Assembly: GCA_964480565.1 (NCBI GenBank)
Contig: CAYZSU010000064.1
Span: 1-12,100 of the forward strand
From: CAYZSU01 sp964480565
Lineage (GTDB): Bacteria > UBA10199 > 2-02-FULL-44-16 > JAAZCA01
Direction of reading: 5' to 3'
DNA: 12,100 nucleotides
In this document: piece after piece, positions 1-8,096 of the stretch
How positions within the stretch are numbered: position 1 is the first letter of the stretch
Layout: each line of letters opens with the position of its first letter
Made by a program: the position numbers and the translations under genes
The notes under the pieces: model-generated
The model's database searches: none
What the model saw: only the letters and a program-made list of their open reading frames with translations
What the model was told of the DNA's origin: nothing

Positions 1-1
1 A

Positions 2-790
2 GTCAGCTTATGGACGCAGTTTTTGGAATATCAAGCCGCATTGTGCATCAAAAAAGATATCTCATTTTTTACACATTTAAACGCCATTCACTTTGATGCG
101 CCCATCTTGGAATTTGGATGTGGCGTTGGTGCATACACTGAACAACTCCGATCGCATTTACCGCATATACCTATTGTGGCAACTGATTTTAACCTGCAAT
201 TTCTAAATGTCCTTAGTCAGCGATTAGAAAAAACATCCGATCATATGGTCAGTACCCATCAATGGGATGCACTCAATGGCCCCGCACCACTCGCTGCCAG
301 CGCCTGTCAAACATGTATTATCCGGCTTGTTCTACAACATGTTACGGATCCAATCAGCATAGTTAATTCAATAAAAAAAATATTGCCCAAGGGATCACAA
401 ATCATCATCATTGAAGAGGACGATGACCTCATCCAAGTGCATCCTCATGCAGATGTATTTACACAAATCATGCATTTATGGAAACGCTATGGGAATAAAT
501 ATCATAATACACGATATATGGGGCGAAAACTACCAAAGCTAATCCATGATTGTCAGTTAAAATTATGTCATTATGACATCATCTCTCATAGCAATATAGA
601 AAATAACACACATGACATGGCCAAATTTTACATTGATTCGCTTCCCCCAATACAGGCTGCAGATGAAAGCATCATGAGCGATAATGAATTTCAAAAGATA
701 AAGTCGCTGGTACAAGACTATGTAAAAAAACACGCTGATCATTGCATTATTACTTACCCTCAGGTTATCGCAATTGCTGAAATTGTATAA
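2..790 (+). CDS. SAM-dependent class I methyltransferase, 5'-truncated by window edge
   Basis: Predicted to transfer a methyl group from S-adenosylmethionine to an unknown acceptor, probably in the cytoplasm. The frame is open from base 2 and a TTG at 23 is only an internal codon, so the true start lies upstream of the window. The glycine-rich SAM-binding motif I, ILEFGCGVGAYTEQL, is clear near the N-terminal part, followed by an acidic motif II-like segment (VATDFN). A later strand, IIIIEEDDD, matches the post-motif III region of Methyltransf_11/25-type enzymes. The Rossmann-like core fills about the first 140 residues. The remaining C-terminal part is helical and carries no motif I recognise, so the substrate cannot be named. 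It ends at a TAA 44 bases before the convergent minus-strand gene. Methyltransferase fold: high confidence. Specific function: unknown. Confidence 0.85.
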   Translation, partial: VSLWTQFLEYQAALCIKKDISFFTHLNAIHFDAPILEFGCGVGAYTEQLRSHLPHIPIVATDFNLQFLNVLSQRLEKTSDHMVSTHQWDALNGPAPLAASACQTCIIRLVLQHVTDPISIVNSIKKILPKGSQIIIIEEDDDLIQVHPHADVFTQIMHLWKRYGNKYHNTRYMGRKLPKLIHDCQLKLCHYDIISHSNIENNTHDMAKFYIDSLPPIQAADESIMSDNEFQKIKSLVQDYVKKHADHCIITYPQVIAIAEIV

Positions 791-834
791 AGGGATTGCC
801 ATCAAAATGCCCAAACTGATTGAGATTTCATCAA

Positions 835-1821
835 TTACTGGGACACCATATAAATCATAGCCGCGGCACTAGCGCCTACAAACCACTTATCACTGACATT
901 ATCATAGGCTGACTCTAAATTAATCGCATCGCCAGCACTGATACGCTCGCCAGATACATCAGAATAGGGGTTATTATATAAGTGAATAATACGATAATCA
1001 TCATTTAATTGTGATATTGTTTTCCAAAAAGGAGCCTGCATACCACCCTTATACAATGCAGTCCATGCCCCATATTGCTGCATCAATGCATGCCCCACAA
1101 TAATGGTTCCATCCATTGGAATCGTAATGGAAGATTCAAATACACTTAACCCCTTAGGCTGAACAGAAAGGGTCGAGTGAAAACACGCATCTTTTTCTAA
1201 TAATACTGGCCTTACTTCTGCAATACTTGAAAAACTATTTTTTGGCCGACCAATTAATGCCAGCTCAAAATATATATCCGAATAATTCACGTCTGAATCA
1301 TTTTTTAAAATCAAAACAACTTCCAAAGGATCATCAAAAGACACACTATAACCAAACCCCTCTGGCAATGTAATATCCGATAATAATCCTGTGGCAGCCA
1401 TAAATGGCTCGCCCAAGCCTGTATTATGACATAGTGGATTATTGCGATTTAAATTAGACACAACCGCATAATGCATTAAACTATTTGGCAGCGCATTGCC
1501 TTTCTGATCCACAATCCGCGGCTCAAAACCTGTAATCCATAGAGATTGATCCACTTGAAATGTTTTTCGTACGGGATTGTCCAGCATGACTCGCACACTT
1601 TGATTGGCAGTAAGATCCATTGGCCCAATATGAAAAACAAAACGCTCCTGACCAATTAACGAAGTCACCTGGTCATCCTCTTCATCTTTTTCTAAATGAG
1701 TTGAATATGTAGGTTGATTATCATTATCAGTCAGTTCACTATAATGAATAGAACTACTGGGTGTGGATGCGCATGCGCATAAAATAAACCATATGAAAGC
1801 AATGAGAAAGTTATATATCAT
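835..1821 (-). CDS. Secreted protein, probable lipoprotein, with possible degenerate copper-monooxygenase/SURNod19-like fold
   Basis: Function not established. The protein starts with a hydrophobic segment (IYNFLIAFIWFILCAC) ending in an LCAC lipobox-like site, then a Ser/Thr/Asp/Glu-rich linker, which suggests Sec export and lipid anchoring. I chose the ATG at 1821. A TTG at 1857 would extend it by 12 residues. Neither has a clear Shine-Dalgarno, and the n-region has no Lys or Arg, which is unusual. The body is beta-rich. Segments such as WITGFEP, LMHYAVV, IIVGHALMQQYG and GDAINLESAYDN recall the layout of type II copper monooxygenase (PHM-like) and SURNod19 proteins. However, the His-His and His-x-His copper ligands are largely missing, so any catalytic role is doubtful. 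It lies downstream of the MMPL transporter on the same strand, 35-71 bases after its stop, so co-transcription is likely. Protein-coding: high confidence. Family: low confidence. Confidence 0.8.
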   Translation of the reverse strand: MIYNFLIAFIWFILCACASTPSSSIHYSELTDNDNQPTYSTHLEKDEEDDQVTSLIGQERFVFHIGPMDLTANQSVRVMLDNPVRKTFQVDQSLWITGFEPRIVDQKGNALPNSLMHYAVVSNLNRNNPLCHNTGLGEPFMAATGLLSDITLPEGFGYSVSFDDPLEVVLILKNDSDVNYSDIYFELALIGRPKNSFSSIAEVRPVLLEKDACFHSTLSVQPKGLSVFESSITIPMDGTIIVGHALMQQYGAWTALYKGGMQAPFWKTISQLNDDYRIIHLYNNPYSDVSGERISAGDAINLESAYDNVSDKWFVGASAAAMIYMVSQ

Positions 1822-1892
1822 AGCGTTTGATTGTAGTACAAAAATGAAAAAAACCAAGACGCATAGCGTTATGAGACCGATTTACAAAGTAT

Positions 1893-4292
1893 TTATTCTT
1901 TCAGATGCCACATATAGCGAAGCAATGCTGGAAAAATAACCACAGTGGCAATCAAGCAGGCCACTAAACCTATATTAGCTGTAATACCCACCGATGCCAA
2001 TCCATGATGATGCGCAAAAATCATTCCAGAAAAACCAGCCATGGTCGTAAGAGTGGTCATCATAATTGATCCACCTGTGGATGTCATAATATCCCCAATA
2101 TGATCGTATTTCTTTTCTTGAAATCGATGAAAAAAATGCACACCACCATCAATACCAATGCCAATCACAACAGGCATCACCACCATATTAAAAAAGTTAA
2201 AATCAATATTCAATAAGCTCATCACTCCAATCATCAATACAACACCAGACAATACTGGCATCAAGGTAAGCAATGTGTATTTTATATTTCGCAAATCCAA
2301 CCATATTAATAAAAAGACAGCAATCAACGATAATAAAATTGCCATTGTTGAATCATTGAGCATAACTCGAAGCACATCTGCAAAGATAATCGAACTTGAA
2401 ATTGCATGATATGTATTTCCAGATACTGCATGAATATCCGTGATTTCTTCAGCCAATTGCATGGCTTTTTTTCCATCCTTTAAATCAATGCCTTCTTCTA
2501 AAAACACATAGACTAACTGCTTGTTCTCATTTATGCCCTGATGAAAAAATGATTTTTTAACATCATGTGGAATATCCATATAATTAAATGAACTCGCAGA
2601 TGCAGATTTTTTCAAATCATCTATGCGCTCTTTATCATCATCCGATACCATTTTTTCAACAATATCATCCGATAATAATGTGTATATTTCGCGCATAATC
2701 GGTATTTTTTCAGCCTGCATATCCGGTACTAAACTGTAAATATTGCGCACACTGTGAATAAATGTATCATTATTTTGTTTAATATAATCATCCAAGGTAT
2801 TTCTGACTTCCATGGATGCTGCTCGCGAATGCGTTAGTATTGCAGAAGGCACTGCTTTTTGAGGATTAATCCGCGCATATAATTCTCTGGCCTTATCGAT
2901 TTGATAATTTTCAGATCGAAAATTAGTAAAATCATAATTAAATTGAGTAAAAAATACCCCTGACAATAAACATAGAGTTAAGGCAATAACACTTATTTTA
3001 AGCACTGAATGTGTAGGCATATGCCCGATAAGATGAAGCTGCCAACCCGCTAATCGAAAATGATTTCGCCTTAAAAAAGAAATTCGATCCTCTAAAGTAA
3101 ACAGTGCAGGTAAAATAATAATATATGCAAGAAAGGTCAGCAATATCCCAATGCCCGCAATCCATCCAAATTCAGAAAACCCTTTAAAATCATTAATCGT
3201 TAACACTAAAAAAGCCATGGATGTGGTTAGCCCTGCCGTCAATGAACTCCGACCTGTATGTCGAATCATAATGCCAATCGCCTCTAAAAGTGTTTTATTA
3301 GTTGCACGTTCCTCATTATATCTGGCATTTAGATGAATCCCAAAATCAATGCCTAAACCAAATAGGATAGAAAATAAAAATGCAGTGGTCATATTTAAAT
3401 GACCCACAGTAAAGTAAGTCAAAGCAAAATTCCAAATCAATCCACATGCCAATGGAATACTCACAAAAAATATCGAACGGATATTGCGAAAATAAAAAAG
3501 TATTAAAATTAAAATTACAATACCTGAAAAAATACCCGCCACACGCAAATCGCTCATGAGTGAATCATATTCATGCACACTGTTTATCACACCTCCCGTA
3601 TAAAATAATTGAGCACTATTATCATATTGCTGAATATTGAAATCAGAAATACGTTGCTTGATTTCATTTCCAAACTTCTTAAACCTGGAAATATTATAGC
3701 CCTCTCCCTTGGGTTCAACTGCAAAACCAATAACTGTATTTTTTTCATCCACATAATACGGACTTCGTACTCGCATGGTATATGTACGTGAATATTTATC
3801 CTTTAAATCAGCAAAGCCTTCCTTTTTATCGCCATCATCATCAAAGCTAATATACAGATCCCCTAATTTTTCACGCTGAATGCGACGATCAATACGATCG
3901 CGTAAATCCGTGAGATCATTCTTTTTTAGAAAAAATAATTTACGCGTATTAAAAAAATCATACCCTAGTTTCTGCCATATCACTCGATCAACATCTGGAT
4001 GCGCTTCAATATGCGCTGCAAGTGCTGGCAATATTTTTTTTACTTTATCAATATGTGATGTTTTCACAACAACCTGCATATTTTTCATACTGCCAAACAA
4101 TGCAGACATCTCATCCATACGCTTTACAGTTTCATAATTTCTAGGCAGTAATGATTTAAAATCCGTGTGAATATGACTAAATAATGCTGTCATATATGGA
4201 AATACACTGATCGTGATTACACCGATAAGAACAAATATTAAAATATAGTATTTGATCATTCGTTGACATAATACATTTATCCACTGTTGCAT
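1893..4292 (-). CDS. MMPL/RND-superfamily membrane transporter (predicted exporter)
   Basis: An inner-membrane transporter of the RND superfamily (MMPL/Patched-like branch), presumably proton-driven and moving a lipid or other hydrophobic substrate; the substrate is unknown. The 799 residues show the duplicated RND plan: one membrane segment (about 15-37), a large periplasmic loop (about 38-245), five membrane segments (about 250-400), then the pattern again with a segment at about 430-450, a loop to about 640, and five more to about 793. The fourth segment of each half has the related motifs GLGIDFGIH (312-320) and GIGIDGGVHFFHR (711-723). Their aspartates (316, 715) sit where RND proteins place proton-relay residues. 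The ATG is preceded by AGGAG eight bases upstream. HpnN and similar lipid-linked RND proteins share this size, but no hopanoid genes are visible. The secreted protein downstream may be its partner. Confidence 0.9.
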   Translation of the reverse strand: MQQWINVLCQRMIKYYILIFVLIGVITISVFPYMTALFSHIHTDFKSLLPRNYETVKRMDEMSALFGSMKNMQVVVKTSHIDKVKKILPALAAHIEAHPDVDRVIWQKLGYDFFNTRKLFFLKKNDLTDLRDRIDRRIQREKLGDLYISFDDDGDKKEGFADLKDKYSRTYTMRVRSPYYVDEKNTVIGFAVEPKGEGYNISRFKKFGNEIKQRISDFNIQQYDNSAQLFYTGGVINSVHEYDSLMSDLRVAGIFSGIVILILILFYFRNIRSIFFVSIPLACGLIWNFALTYFTVGHLNMTTAFLFSILFGLGIDFGIHLNARYNEERATNKTLLEAIGIMIRHTGRSSLTAGLTTSMAFLVLTINDFKGFSEFGWIAGIGILLTFLAYIIILPALFTLEDRISFLRRNHFRLAGWQLHLIGHMPTHSVLKISVIALTLCLLSGVFFTQFNYDFTNFRSENYQIDKARELYARINPQKAVPSAILTHSRAASMEVRNTLDDYIKQNNDTFIHSVRNIYSLVPDMQAEKIPIMREIYTLLSDDIVEKMVSDDDKERIDDLKKSASASSFNYMDIPHDVKKSFFHQGINENKQLVYVFLEEGIDLKDGKKAMQLAEEITDIHAVSGNTYHAISSSIIFADVLRVMLNDSTMAILLSLIAVFLLIWLDLRNIKYTLLTLMPVLSGVVLMIGVMSLLNIDFNFFNMVVMPVVIGIGIDGGVHFFHRFQEKKYDHIGDIMTSTGGSIMMTTLTTMAGFSGMIFAHHHGLASVGITANIGLVACLIATVVIFPALLRYMWHLKE

Positions 4293-4377
4293 GGTTTATA
4301 TCTCCTATAAAGTTGCCCAACAAACTATTTCAGCTATATACTTCTATAATCTGATTCTATTGAACTTGCAGGTTGCT

Positions 4378-5498
4378 CTATACAACTGTTTTTTTATTTA
4401 ATGATGCAATCCGCTGTACAGTGTCAGACTTATTAATGCGCGTCCTATTATGATGAGGTAATGAGATAATATCCCCACGACCTACATTAGAAAAGACCAA
4501 ATTTGCATTGCTTTGATCCTTATTTAGCAAACGCATATTTTTTAAACATCCTTGATTATCGCATACCCATACTTCTGATTTCCCTTTACTATAACGATGA
4601 CTGGATACAGCTCTTGCATGAAGATATGGCCTTGGAATTACCTGTTTATTTTTTTCATTTTTTTGAAATACCCAAAAACAATACTTTAAAAAACGATGAT
4701 CAATACCGATATTCTTGTGAATATCGTGCAATAGAGCCGGGCATTGCCAATCCACATAATAATGACACCAATCGCGTTTATTTCTCACATACATCGGACA
4801 AATCTCATTATGCGGACATGGTGCAATCACATGTGCATTATGCCTTTCTATTAAATAATCCCGACAAGCCATTAATAGACGCGTTGTTTTTTTCAACGCA
4901 CTATCAATAATTATTAAAAACCCATTATCCGCTAATTGATAAAATAAAGACTGTACAGTCGCTTGCATCTGATAAATATCATGACATTCATTGCACACAT
5001 TGGCTGCAATAATTATATCATAATTACTTTTTTCACTCCCGTGCATTTGAGTCAATGAAAGCACATGATCATTTGGTGCAAAACGCTGCCATAATGAATT
5101 GAGATCCGAAAACATCTCTGTTTGACAATCCATCCCTGTAATATGCATGGCATGCGGATCATTTTGTATCTGAAAAATTGGCTGGCCGCTAAACTTGCTG
5201 CACCTGTCCCAATGCCATAATCAAGCATGCATATTGGCGATTGCCATTGCACTGTTTCCAACTCATGCAGGTGGCGTAAAGTCGCATATACCTTGGCAGA
5301 GTTCTGTAAAGTAAAACCTGCTAAATAGGCTGCACGATATTTTGGATTTGAAAAATAAGTAGAATTTAAATCAATGCGTTTTTTTGTAAATAAATCCGAT
5401 AATTCTCTTATAGAATCATAGAGTTGATCATCGGAAATGCACATAGTTTCCGATAGCTGATCTTTAATTATTATTTCTAACTGAGTTAACCAGTGCAT
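4378..5498 (-). pseudogene. Rsm22-like small-ribosomal-subunit methyltransferase-fold protein, reading frame interrupted
   Basis: Homologue of the Rsm22/METTL17 family, small-subunit ribosome assembly proteins with a methyltransferase fold and an iron-sulfur cluster. Two overlapping frames carry one protein. The 5' frame (ATG 5498) gives the N-terminal helical region and SAM motif I (LDYGIGTGAAS, residues 91-102). The 3' frame, usable from about 5172, supplies the rest: TGMDCQ, a YDIIIAANVCNE motif, and APCPHNEICPM plus RDWCH. Four cysteines (111, 117, 128 and 196 counting from the ATG at 5148) match the family's cluster-ligand spacing. The frames join at a five-base homopolymer at 5173-5177 (T on the coding strand). 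One extra T would restore a single protein of about 372 residues, in line with the family. Inactivation, a base-call error or slippage are all possible. The intact motifs on both sides argue for recent disruption or error. Taken separately the pieces are 5052-5498 and 4378-5148. Confidence 0.8.
5173..5177 (-). other. Homopolymer at the frame break in the Rsm22-like gene
   Basis: Five identical bases (A on the plus strand, T on the coding strand) sit where family similarity passes from one frame to the other. The codons before it read GCC AGC CAA TTT TTC. The downstream frame reads TTT CAG ATA CAA AAT. A sixth T would give an uninterrupted reading. The site is not a canonical minus-one slippery heptamer, because the base before the TTT codon is A. 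Confidence 0.7.
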
Positions 5499-5515
5499 CT
5501 ATAGCTCACTTATGG

Positions 5516-5530
5516 GACTGACCTCAAAAT
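5516..5530 (-). repeat. Copy 1 of a 15-base intergenic repeat
   Basis: ATTTTGAGGTCAGTC on the minus strand, upstream of the Rsm22-like start codon. It is identical to 10032-10046 upstream of the DUF3862-like gene. A partly matching sequence extending to 20 bases lies at 794-813 (17 of 20 identical when this copy is extended to 5535), and a weaker one at 9541-9562. The role is unknown: it could be a regulatory element, a repeat remnant or chance in AT-rich DNA. Confidence 0.45.
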
Positions 5531-5540
5531 GCCCATTATA

Positions 5541-5568
5541 AAAAAACCCGAAACAATTGTTTCGGGTT
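5541..5568 (-). terminator. Intrinsic terminator of the gap-to-tRNA-Leu unit
   Basis: A perfect 10-base-pair stem, AACCCGAAAC with GTTTCGGGTT (5545-5554 with 5559-5568), has an AATT loop. On the minus strand it is followed directly by a run of T. It starts three bases past the tRNA CCA end, so it is well placed to end the transcript carrying secG and tRNA-Leu. Confidence 0.9.
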
Positions 5569-5571
5569 CCT

Positions 5572-5656
5572 TGGTGCCCAGGGCGGGATTCGAACCCGCA
5601 CGAATCGCTCCACACGCCCCTCAAGCGTGCGTGTCTGCCAGTTCCACCACCTGGGC
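5572..5656 (-). tRNA. tRNA-Leu(GAG)
   Basis: An 85-base cloverleaf, including an encoded CCA end. The acceptor stem GCCCAGG pairs with CCTGGGC, followed by discriminator A and CCA. The D region has TGGTGGAACTGGCAGACAC, typical of leucine tRNAs. The anticodon stem CACGC/GCGTG encloses the loop TTGAGGG, giving anticodon GAG. It has the extra-long variable arm of class II tRNAs and a GGTTCGAATCC T-loop. It decodes CUC and CUU. It lies 27 bases after secG and probably shares its transcript. Confidence 0.97.
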
Positions 5657-5683
5657 AATTCAGTACATTAACTTTTCAAAAAA

Positions 5684-6067
5684 TTATTTCTTTTTTGTTG
5701 TTGATGATTGATCACTTTTTTTTACCTGCTGAGCATCAACATCTTTTTTTACTTCAACACCTGCAGGTGCATCTGTTGAGTCTTTATCATCAGAAACAAC
5801 GGAACTCATCATGCCTGGAGTTACAACTGTTCGCATTGATTCTTGCTTAGCCATATGCGCCAATGAAATTGATGTAACAATAAAACCGATTGCAACAAAT
5901 GCAGTTAATTTATTCAATACAGTAGCCGGACCTCTACCACCAAATATTGTCTGAGATGCACCACCAAATACTGCTCCCATGTCCGCACCTTTGCCTGCTT
6001 GTAATAAAATTACAATAATCATAAAAAAACAGATTACATAATGAACTGTAATTAATAATGTTTCCAT
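5684..6067 (-). CDS. secG: Preprotein translocase subunit SecG
   Basis: Small inner-membrane subunit of the SecYEG channel that assists SecA-driven protein export. The 127 residues fit the family (about 110 in E. coli). It has a first membrane segment at about 4-22 (LLITVHYVICFFMIIVILLQ), the diagnostic cytoplasmic loop GKGADMGAVFGGASQTIFGGRG, and a second membrane segment at about 54-72. The tail is low-complexity and charged, rich in Asp, Lys, Ser and Thr, and ends in three lysines. AGAGGA lies just upstream of the ATG. It starts 17 bases after tpiA and is followed by tRNA-Leu, the usual tpiA-secG-tRNA order of many gammaproteobacteria. Confidence 0.97.
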   Translation of the reverse strand: METLLITVHYVICFFMIIVILLQAGKGADMGAVFGGASQTIFGGRGPATVLNKLTAFVAIGFIVTSISLAHMAKQESMRTVVTPGMMSSVVSDDKDSTDAPAGVEVKKDVDAQQVKKSDQSSTTKKK

Positions 6068-6084
6068 AATTCCTCTTTCAACAA

Positions 6085-6840
6085 TTAATGTGCACTTCGC
6101 ACAATTTCAGCAAAACTTTTTGGATCAAGCGATGCACCGCCCACGAGCGCGCCATCAATATCCGATTGCGTGAGTAGTTCTCGGCTATTAGAAGGCTTGA
6201 CACTGCCTCCATATAGCAAGCGTATTTTATCGCTAACTTCAATGCCATATATATCACTTAAATAAGTGCGTATTTTTCTATGTACCTCTTGTGCTTGCTC
6301 TGGCGTTGCAGTTTCTCCAGTACCAATCGCCCATACAGGCTCATATGCAATAATAAAATCATCTAATTCTGCCAACTTTATACCTTTAAGACCACTGCGA
6401 AGCTGTGTTTCCAATACATTCCACGTATTATCCGCATCACGCTGTGCCAAGGTTTCTCCAATACAAAAAATCGGAGTGAGTTGATTTCGAATTGCCGCAA
6501 AAATACGTTTATTAACGGTTTCATCCGTTTCATTAAAATACTGACGTCTTTCAGAATGACCAATAATCGCATAATGGCAACCCACATCCTTTAAAAATAC
6601 ACCGGATACTTCTGCAGTATATGCACCATTATCTTCCCAAAAAATATTTTGAGAGGCCATCTTAAATTCTGTATCTGAAAGAGCCACTCCCAATGAATAT
6701 AATGATGTAAACGGCGGCGCAATCACCACATCAATTTGACCCGAGGCTTTTAATTCAGATGCCAAGCCCCCAGCAAATTTAATCGTATCATCGATTGTGC
6801 TATGCATTTTCCAATTACCTGCAATCATAGGTCGTCTCAT
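6085..6840 (-). CDS. tpiA: Triose-phosphate isomerase
   Basis: Interconverts dihydroxyacetone phosphate and glyceraldehyde 3-phosphate in glycolysis and gluconeogenesis; a cytoplasmic TIM-barrel dimer. The 251 residues match the family length. The catalytic set is intact: Lys11 in AGNWKMH, His95 in IGHSERR and Glu167 in AYEPVWAIGTG. Phosphate-binding segments YGGSVKPSN and GALVGGASL are present near the C-terminus. AAAGGA lies eight bases before the ATG. It begins 16 bases after pgk and ends 17 bases before secG, so the three genes are almost certainly one transcript. Confidence 0.98.
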   Translation of the reverse strand: MRRPMIAGNWKMHSTIDDTIKFAGGLASELKASGQIDVVIAPPFTSLYSLGVALSDTEFKMASQNIFWEDNGAYTAEVSGVFLKDVGCHYAIIGHSERRQYFNETDETVNKRIFAAIRNQLTPIFCIGETLAQRDADNTWNVLETQLRSGLKGIKLAELDDFIIAYEPVWAIGTGETATPEQAQEVHRKIRTYLSDIYGIEVSDKIRLLYGGSVKPSNSRELLTQSDIDGALVGGASLDPKSFAEIVRSAH

Positions 6841-6856
6841 AATTTATATCCTTTCA

Positions 6857-8038
6857 TTATGCTAATGCGGCTAATCCAGGCAATTTTTTTCCTTCTAAAA
6901 ATTCAAGTGCGGCCCCGCCACCTGTTGATATATGGGAGATATGCTCGGACAAACCTGATTTCTTAATAGCTGCAACAGAATCACCACCGCCCACCACAGA
7001 ATGGGAATCACTATCAGCGACAGCCTTTGCAATAGAATTCGTTCCATTTGCAAATTGTTCAATTTCAAATACACCCATAGGACCATTCCAACAGATTGTT
7101 TTCGCAGACCGAATCACATCGGCATAGCGTTCAATCGTTCGAGGCCCAATATCCAGCCCCATCATATTATCTAAGATATTCGCATCGCCAGTTGATATTG
7201 CATTGGCATTGGGATCACAACTTTCTGCAATAATATGATCGATAGGCAAATAAATAGGAATACCGCGCGTATCCGCACGCTCTAAGATCCGTTTGGCTGT
7301 ATGTAATTTTTCTTCTTCAAACAATGACTTTCCTATATTAACACCCCTGGCTTTTAAAAATGTATATGCCATTCCACCGCCAATAATCAACGAGTCGCAA
7401 CTGTTCATTAGATTTTCAATTACACCCAATTTATCAGAAATTTTAGCACCGCCAAGAATTGCAATAAATGGCTTTTCAGGTGAAGATGTTAATACAGACA
7501 ATGCATTGACTTCTTTATTCATTAAAAAACCTGCGCCTTTTTCTGACATATGCGCAGCAATGCCTGATGTTGATGCATGCGCACGATGCGCTGTACCAAA
7601 GGCATCATTAATATATACATCTGCCAATCCTGCCAATTGTTTAGCAAAGACTTCTTCATTTTTTGTTTCTGCTCTATGAAATCGTAAATTTTCAAGCAGC
7701 ATCACCTGCCCAGGCATTAAATCCATTGCCAATTTTTTAACCCCATCGCCAATGCAATCTTCAGGCATAATCACATCATGCTGAAGCAACTCTGATAGGC
7801 GTTTTGCAATTGGCATCAATGAAAATTTTGATATCCGCTCGCCCTTTGGACGTCCACAGTGAGATGCCAAAATCAGCATTGCATTTTGTTTTAATGCATA
7901 CTCAATACTGGGCAATGCTGCACGAATACGCGTATCATCGCTGATCACACCAGGCTCTTTGAATGCAACATTAAAATCCACACGCATAAGCACGCGTTTT
8001 TCATTTATCTGTATATCATCAATGCATTTGATTGGCAT
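6857..8038 (-). CDS. pgk: Phosphoglycerate kinase
   Basis: Transfers the acyl phosphate of 1,3-bisphosphoglycerate to ADP, giving ATP and 3-phosphoglycerate; a cytoplasmic monomer. From the ATG at 8038 it has 393 residues, the usual bacterial length. N-domain substrate motifs are RVDFNVAF, ASHCGRPKG, LLENLRFH and INDAFGTAHRAHAS. The nucleotide domain has FIAILGGAKISDKLGVI, CWNGPMGVFE, VVGGGDSVAAI and the C-terminal STGGGAALEFLEG. The frame stays open to a TTG at 8113, but that extension would run through the terminator hairpin and into gap. The 8038 ATG has AGGA five bases upstream and starts with the conserved N-terminus. Expression likely depends on read-through of the hairpin at 8050-8078 or on a local promoter. 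Confidence 0.97.
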   Translation of the reverse strand: MPIKCIDDIQINEKRVLMRVDFNVAFKEPGVISDDTRIRAALPSIEYALKQNAMLILASHCGRPKGERISKFSLMPIAKRLSELLQHDVIMPEDCIGDGVKKLAMDLMPGQVMLLENLRFHRAETKNEEVFAKQLAGLADVYINDAFGTAHRAHASTSGIAAHMSEKGAGFLMNKEVNALSVLTSSPEKPFIAILGGAKISDKLGVIENLMNSCDSLIIGGGMAYTFLKARGVNIGKSLFEEEKLHTAKRILERADTRGIPIYLPIDHIIAESCDPNANAISTGDANILDNMMGLDIGPRTIERYADVIRSAKTICWNGPMGVFEIEQFANGTNSIAKAVADSDSHSVVGGGDSVAAIKKSGLSEHISHISTGGGAALEFLEGKKLPGLAALA

Positions 8039-8049
8039 GGTATCCTCAT

Positions 8050-8078
8050 AAAAAAGGCTATCAGAATTCCTGATAGCC
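8050..8078 (-). terminator. Intercistronic intrinsic terminator/attenuator between gap and pgk
   Basis: GGCTATCAG (minus strand, 8078-8070) pairs with CTGATAGCC (8064-8056) over nine perfect base pairs around a five-base loop, followed at once by six T. It sits 19 bases after the gap stop and directly abuts the pgk ribosome binding region. Partial termination here would give more gap message than pgk message. The hairpin could also protect the gap 3' end. Confidence 0.8.
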
Positions 8079-8096
8079 CCTTCTAATCTATCTAAT

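Noticed and set aside
791..834. Terminator between the methyltransferase and the convergent secreted-protein gene
   Set aside because: Only a short AT-only inverted repeat is present, without a G+C stem or a T tract.
1847..1864. Alternative start of the secreted protein at an ATG at 1864, joined by a one-base indel in a seven-base A run
   Set aside because: It would add an Arg to the signal region, but it needs a frame correction with no independent evidence and has no Shine-Dalgarno.
4503..4910. 135-codon plus-strand open frame within the Rsm22-like gene
   Set aside because: Antisense to a region with clear Rsm22 motifs. It shows no domain and no ribosome binding site.
5168..5180. Programmed -1 frameshift signal in the Rsm22-like gene
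   Set aside because: The site reads A-TTT-TTC, which does not fit the canonical X-XXY-YYZ heptamer, and I see no obvious downstream stimulatory structure. Slippage is left only as a possibility.
5529..5850. Two plus-strand frames crossing the tRNA and the secG 3' end
   Set aside because: They run antisense through a tRNA and its terminator and have no supporting features.
7293..7679. 128-codon plus-strand frame opposite pgk, and a similar one opposite gap at 8104-8487
   Set aside because: Both are shadows of strongly conserved enzymes on the other strand.
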